A DNA stretch of 64,000 bases, taken from the NCBI RefSeq assembly GCF_036017065.1, contig NZ_JAYXHR010000001.1:1488001-1552000 (forward strand), in the 5' to 3' direction. The translations under genes and the position numbers were made by a program. Below, piece after piece: positions 62,701 to 64,000 of this stretch; positions within the stretch are counted from its first letter, which is position 1; each line of letters starts with the position of its first letter. The notes beneath the pieces are model-generated. The model saw only the letters and a program-made list of their open reading frames with translations. It was not told the DNA's origin and searched no databases. The DNA comes from Uliginosibacterium sp036017065. GTDB lineage: Bacteria > Pseudomonadota > Gammaproteobacteria > Burkholderiales > Rhodocyclaceae.

Positions 62701-64000
62701 ACATGCAGGTCGACATGGCGCGCATCCGCAACATGATGATGAGCACCAGCGACGCCAGCCGCCTCGCCGTGTCGCCGGCGCTGGCCGCCATCGCCAAGTC
62801 CGACAGCGCGCTCAACGTGCAGGCGCAGATCAAGGAATACCTCGGCACCGTCAAGAAGGTGTCGACCGCCCGCGCCACCCCCGTGGCACCTGCGGCTGCG
62901 CCGCGTGCGGTGTCGATGGCGAAGGCCGTCGCCAGCGTCGGCGTGAGCAACGTGCAGTACGTGCAGGTCGCCGCACAGGCCAAGCTGATCCAGGCCCCCA
63001 AGGCACCGCTCAACATCGTGTACGCACGGCCGGTGATCGGCCTGTCGGAAGTGCGCACCACCGCCATCGCCGACCGCCTGCGCCAGCCACCTTCCACCGA
63101 GGCACGCGACTACGCGCTGTCCAACCGGCATCGCACGGTGTCCTCGCTGCTCGACCTGCTCGCCGCCTTCATGAAGGAAGACAGTGGCGAAGTGCCCGCC
63201 CTGCTGCAGGACTTCGACATCTTCGGCCTGGATGGAGACCCCTTCCTGGATGCGCTGGCGCCCCTCCCCGCCGCCACCGGCAAGCGGCGCAAGCTCACCG
63301 ACTTCGTCGGCAACGGCACGCTGCTCGGCAAGCTGCTGAGCCCGCCTCCGTTCAAGAATGCACAGGGGCAGGTGGTCGATCCCGACGAAGCCGCGCTGTT
63401 CACGCAGACCGCCGATCTCTCCGACAACACCGTGGCGATCCTGCGCCAGCTCGAAGGCCGCCTCAGCATCTATCGCGATGCGCTGACCCGCTGCGACCGC
63501 GCCATCGACGACCTGGAGGTCGACGTCTCCGCCGTCAGCCAGCGCCTGCGCCACATCGAGGAAGTGCTGGCCGAGGCGCGCCATGACGTCGGCGTGGCGC
63601 GTGCGCTCACCGCCGAGGAACAGGCCCGCATCGACGCGGTGAACGCGCGCCGCAGGAAGGTGCTGGCCGACGAGGTGAAGTTCCTCGCCTACGTGCGCCC
63701 GCGTGCGACCAGCAACGTGCTGGCCGCGCCGCGCCGCGTCGTCGACCCGGCGCTGGCCGAGGCTCCGGTGCCGGCCTGCCTGCGCGACCACCACGACGTG
63801 CCGGACGAACTGGAGGACATGCTGCGCGTGGTGCGCGAAGCACCCGCCTCCTGGTTCATGCAGGTGCCGAAGCTGCTCGACAAACTGGATCGCCCGGAGC
63901 TACTGCTGCGTGCCGTGCAGAGCGCGCAACTCCGCCTGCCGCAGATCGCCCTGCGCGCGCCGGTCGCCGCTGCCGTGACCGGCAAGCTCGGCAACGCCGT
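59712..64000 (+). CDS. Giant eCIS-associated protein C, 3' end outside the window
   Basis: Open from GTG 59712 to the last base (1429 or more residues). GGAGCG precedes the GTG; an ATG at 59707 runs into an immediate stop in another frame. The shared N-terminal domain is NLFAGRALTAPTLENRQRWQ, GVVNGLELS, VRVFVQPGQGLAVSGEDVFLPRG (~30-120). Then an acidic linker, a cysteine cluster CDRCPCG (~222), and two copies of a lectin- or adhesin-like module with the signature WVYLD-x2-NPPR (W566 and W779, 213 apart), both ending near an (A/V)AFG segment. Residues ~1240-1310 form a coiled coil (EGRLSIYRDALTRCDRAIDDLEVD). It could be a fiber, cage or tape-like component. Truncated by the window edge. Confidence 0.78.
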   Translation, partial: MSINEIKQALPGERVVALSPEDASAAATDWLRRPNLFAGRALTAPTLENRQRWQAGRIAHRGQAFTPGVVNGLELSHVLQPDNTDRPSVRVFVQPGQGLAVSGEDVFLPRGIEFLLEDLPLVAPAAWTAPAQGEDGGNDEGGGEGSDEENTTPPIVVIPSPPASLAADDDEPADAEFRTLHSRVIRGRLLDLWNTANMPVAGVLLLQPVTVDTSDFDPTDPCDRCPCGEEDNLSSVEDWRIRDGARLLFYPWPQEWSPLPNTQLRRRNAFAHKIFTAESRLLHGQCLPWEQYGVPVAFIGLTDMLQVSYVDRAAVVRQGGRAREARLQLAGGKVSALAANSRLPALWQARIEQFAEQIAEQQDDAGNLPPAETLADPFLHLPPCGLLPTSALRLADLPAEFIRSDFFPPLFTLDAVPVPMEQLDLTIREAAPLAPIDIGVPERLRLLVPVSQASWEPRLLQHDVIDPEFDATVQRFLLDRARALGARQGLRGKAALLAHALDGQQHPITPFNEDPLAVEQETLSPWGAPPDGGGHRSSLMAGFHQHFFDSTSTTFTLGEKESFFVWVYLDPENPPRTLMFQWHTKKGWEHRVYLGENLIELGQDDTPSRFRLNDKLPTPGAWTMIKVPAPKLEMTGQEIDGMAFCLYDGRAAFGQCGGFTKDVQRNWFSNFIPPDAKLQGDEPWDLLTHNNLWAPFERDNGVTTSLPDIEVAIAGLPGQSQQAAEAELAIPKSGFSIYHPLTQGWRGHLIMVQSGMNSGPVTTGPVFAAIKGSETLDIWVYLDELNPPRSIWAYVACFGQDSSNNARGSALRLAFWGENRLAELNKVLPLGDGMLSQTIRAGALPRTGAWTRLQMPQPDGTQTAEGATKLRLWGGIFMAFGGEVAFGDMAVNPAAAGAADMPAWPLEVKEGVPVPPFTPYLNATPVLQTSLEVLSPTTSGRIGTVQVMGDLVADPLITRLSQHERSQLPLRGLMGFADYLRMRIDRADDITDFGFAHMQVDMARIRNMMMSTSDASRLAVSPALAAIAKSDSALNVQAQIKEYLGTVKKVSTARATPVAPAAAPRAVSMAKAVASVGVSNVQYVQVAAQAKLIQAPKAPLNIVYARPVIGLSEVRTTAIADRLRQPPSTEARDYALSNRHRTVSSLLDLLAAFMKEDSGEVPALLQDFDIFGLDGDPFLDALAPLPAATGKRRKLTDFVGNGTLLGKLLSPPPFKNAQGQVVDPDEAALFTQTADLSDNTVAILRQLEGRLSIYRDALTRCDRAIDDLEVDVSAVSQRLRHIEEVLAEARHDVGVARALTAEEQARIDAVNARRRKVLADEVKFLAYVRPRATSNVLAAPRRVVDPALAEAPVPACLRDHHDVPDELEDMLRVVREAPASWFMQVPKLLDKLDRPELLLRAVQSAQLRLPQIALRAPVAAAVTGKLGNA

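Overview
The window is very GC-rich (strong G/C third-position bias), densely coded and free of introns, which fits a free-living betaproteobacterium or a close high-GC proteobacterial relative. Pointers are a citramalate synthase route to isoleucine, a TrpB2-type enzyme, MetR/metE, TRAP transporters, MsbA and interspersed palindromic repeats of the kind common in Rhodocyclales/Burkholderiales. The genus cannot be fixed from sequence reading alone. No tRNA, rRNA, CRISPR array, insertion sequence or replication origin was seen.

Region 1 (1-12.9 kb) is housekeeping plus iron and methionine metabolism. It starts inside a TonB-dependent siderophore receptor with an N-terminal signalling domain. 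An overlapping exported Fes-like esterase and a siderophore-type periplasmic binding protein follow. Next come the divergent metR/metE pair with palindromic operators, a dihydroneopterin aldolase, an OsmC-YcaO fusion and a secreted HEFGH protein with a long polyserine linker.

Region 2 (13-18.5 kb) looks like a purine/ureide catabolism island. It holds ureidoglycolate lyase and allantoicase (minus strand), a divergent GntR regulator, an orphan BMP-type binding protein, a flavin reductase-like protein and a guanine-deaminase-like protein. Near-perfect palindromes lie in front of both the regulator and the binding protein.

Region 3 (18.6-37.1 kb) is mixed core genome: SIMPL protein, Dtd, NlpC/P60 lipoprotein, VOC and AraC proteins, an HDOD-REC-GGDEF protein, TRAP permeases (one DctM facing a second DctQ), a phosphoglycerate-mutase-like phosphatase, a protein-phosphatase-like gene coupled to msbA, a LysR/EamA pair, a secretin-domain fragment, cimA, a Nudix gene with a 9-bp tandem repeat, and trpB2.

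Region 4 (37.2-64 kb and beyond) is the most striking part: a contractile injection system of the extracellular (eCIS; Afp/PVC-like) type. In order it encodes a small winged-helix-like protein, a DUF4255 cap protein, a companion protein, a sheath, a tube protein, a second sheath, a second tube-like protein, an Afp7-type tube adaptor whose LysM part is replaced by a Gly/Ala-rich tail, a 55-residue Afp6-like protein, a hub and a separate spike OB-fold protein, a 569-residue protein ending in a membrane hairpin, the gp25-like, gpJ-like and Pvc12-like baseplate proteins, and three consecutive large proteins sharing one N-terminal domain. The last runs off the window. A divergent sigma-54 activator gene sits at the head of the cluster. 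Between the two lie a -24/-12 promoter with the correct GG-N10-GC spacing and two matching inverted-repeat activator sites 82 bp apart. Together these suggest sigma-54-controlled expression of a possibly membrane-associated contractile injection system. The AAA+ ATPase, tape measure and effectors expected in such a cluster are not inside the window.
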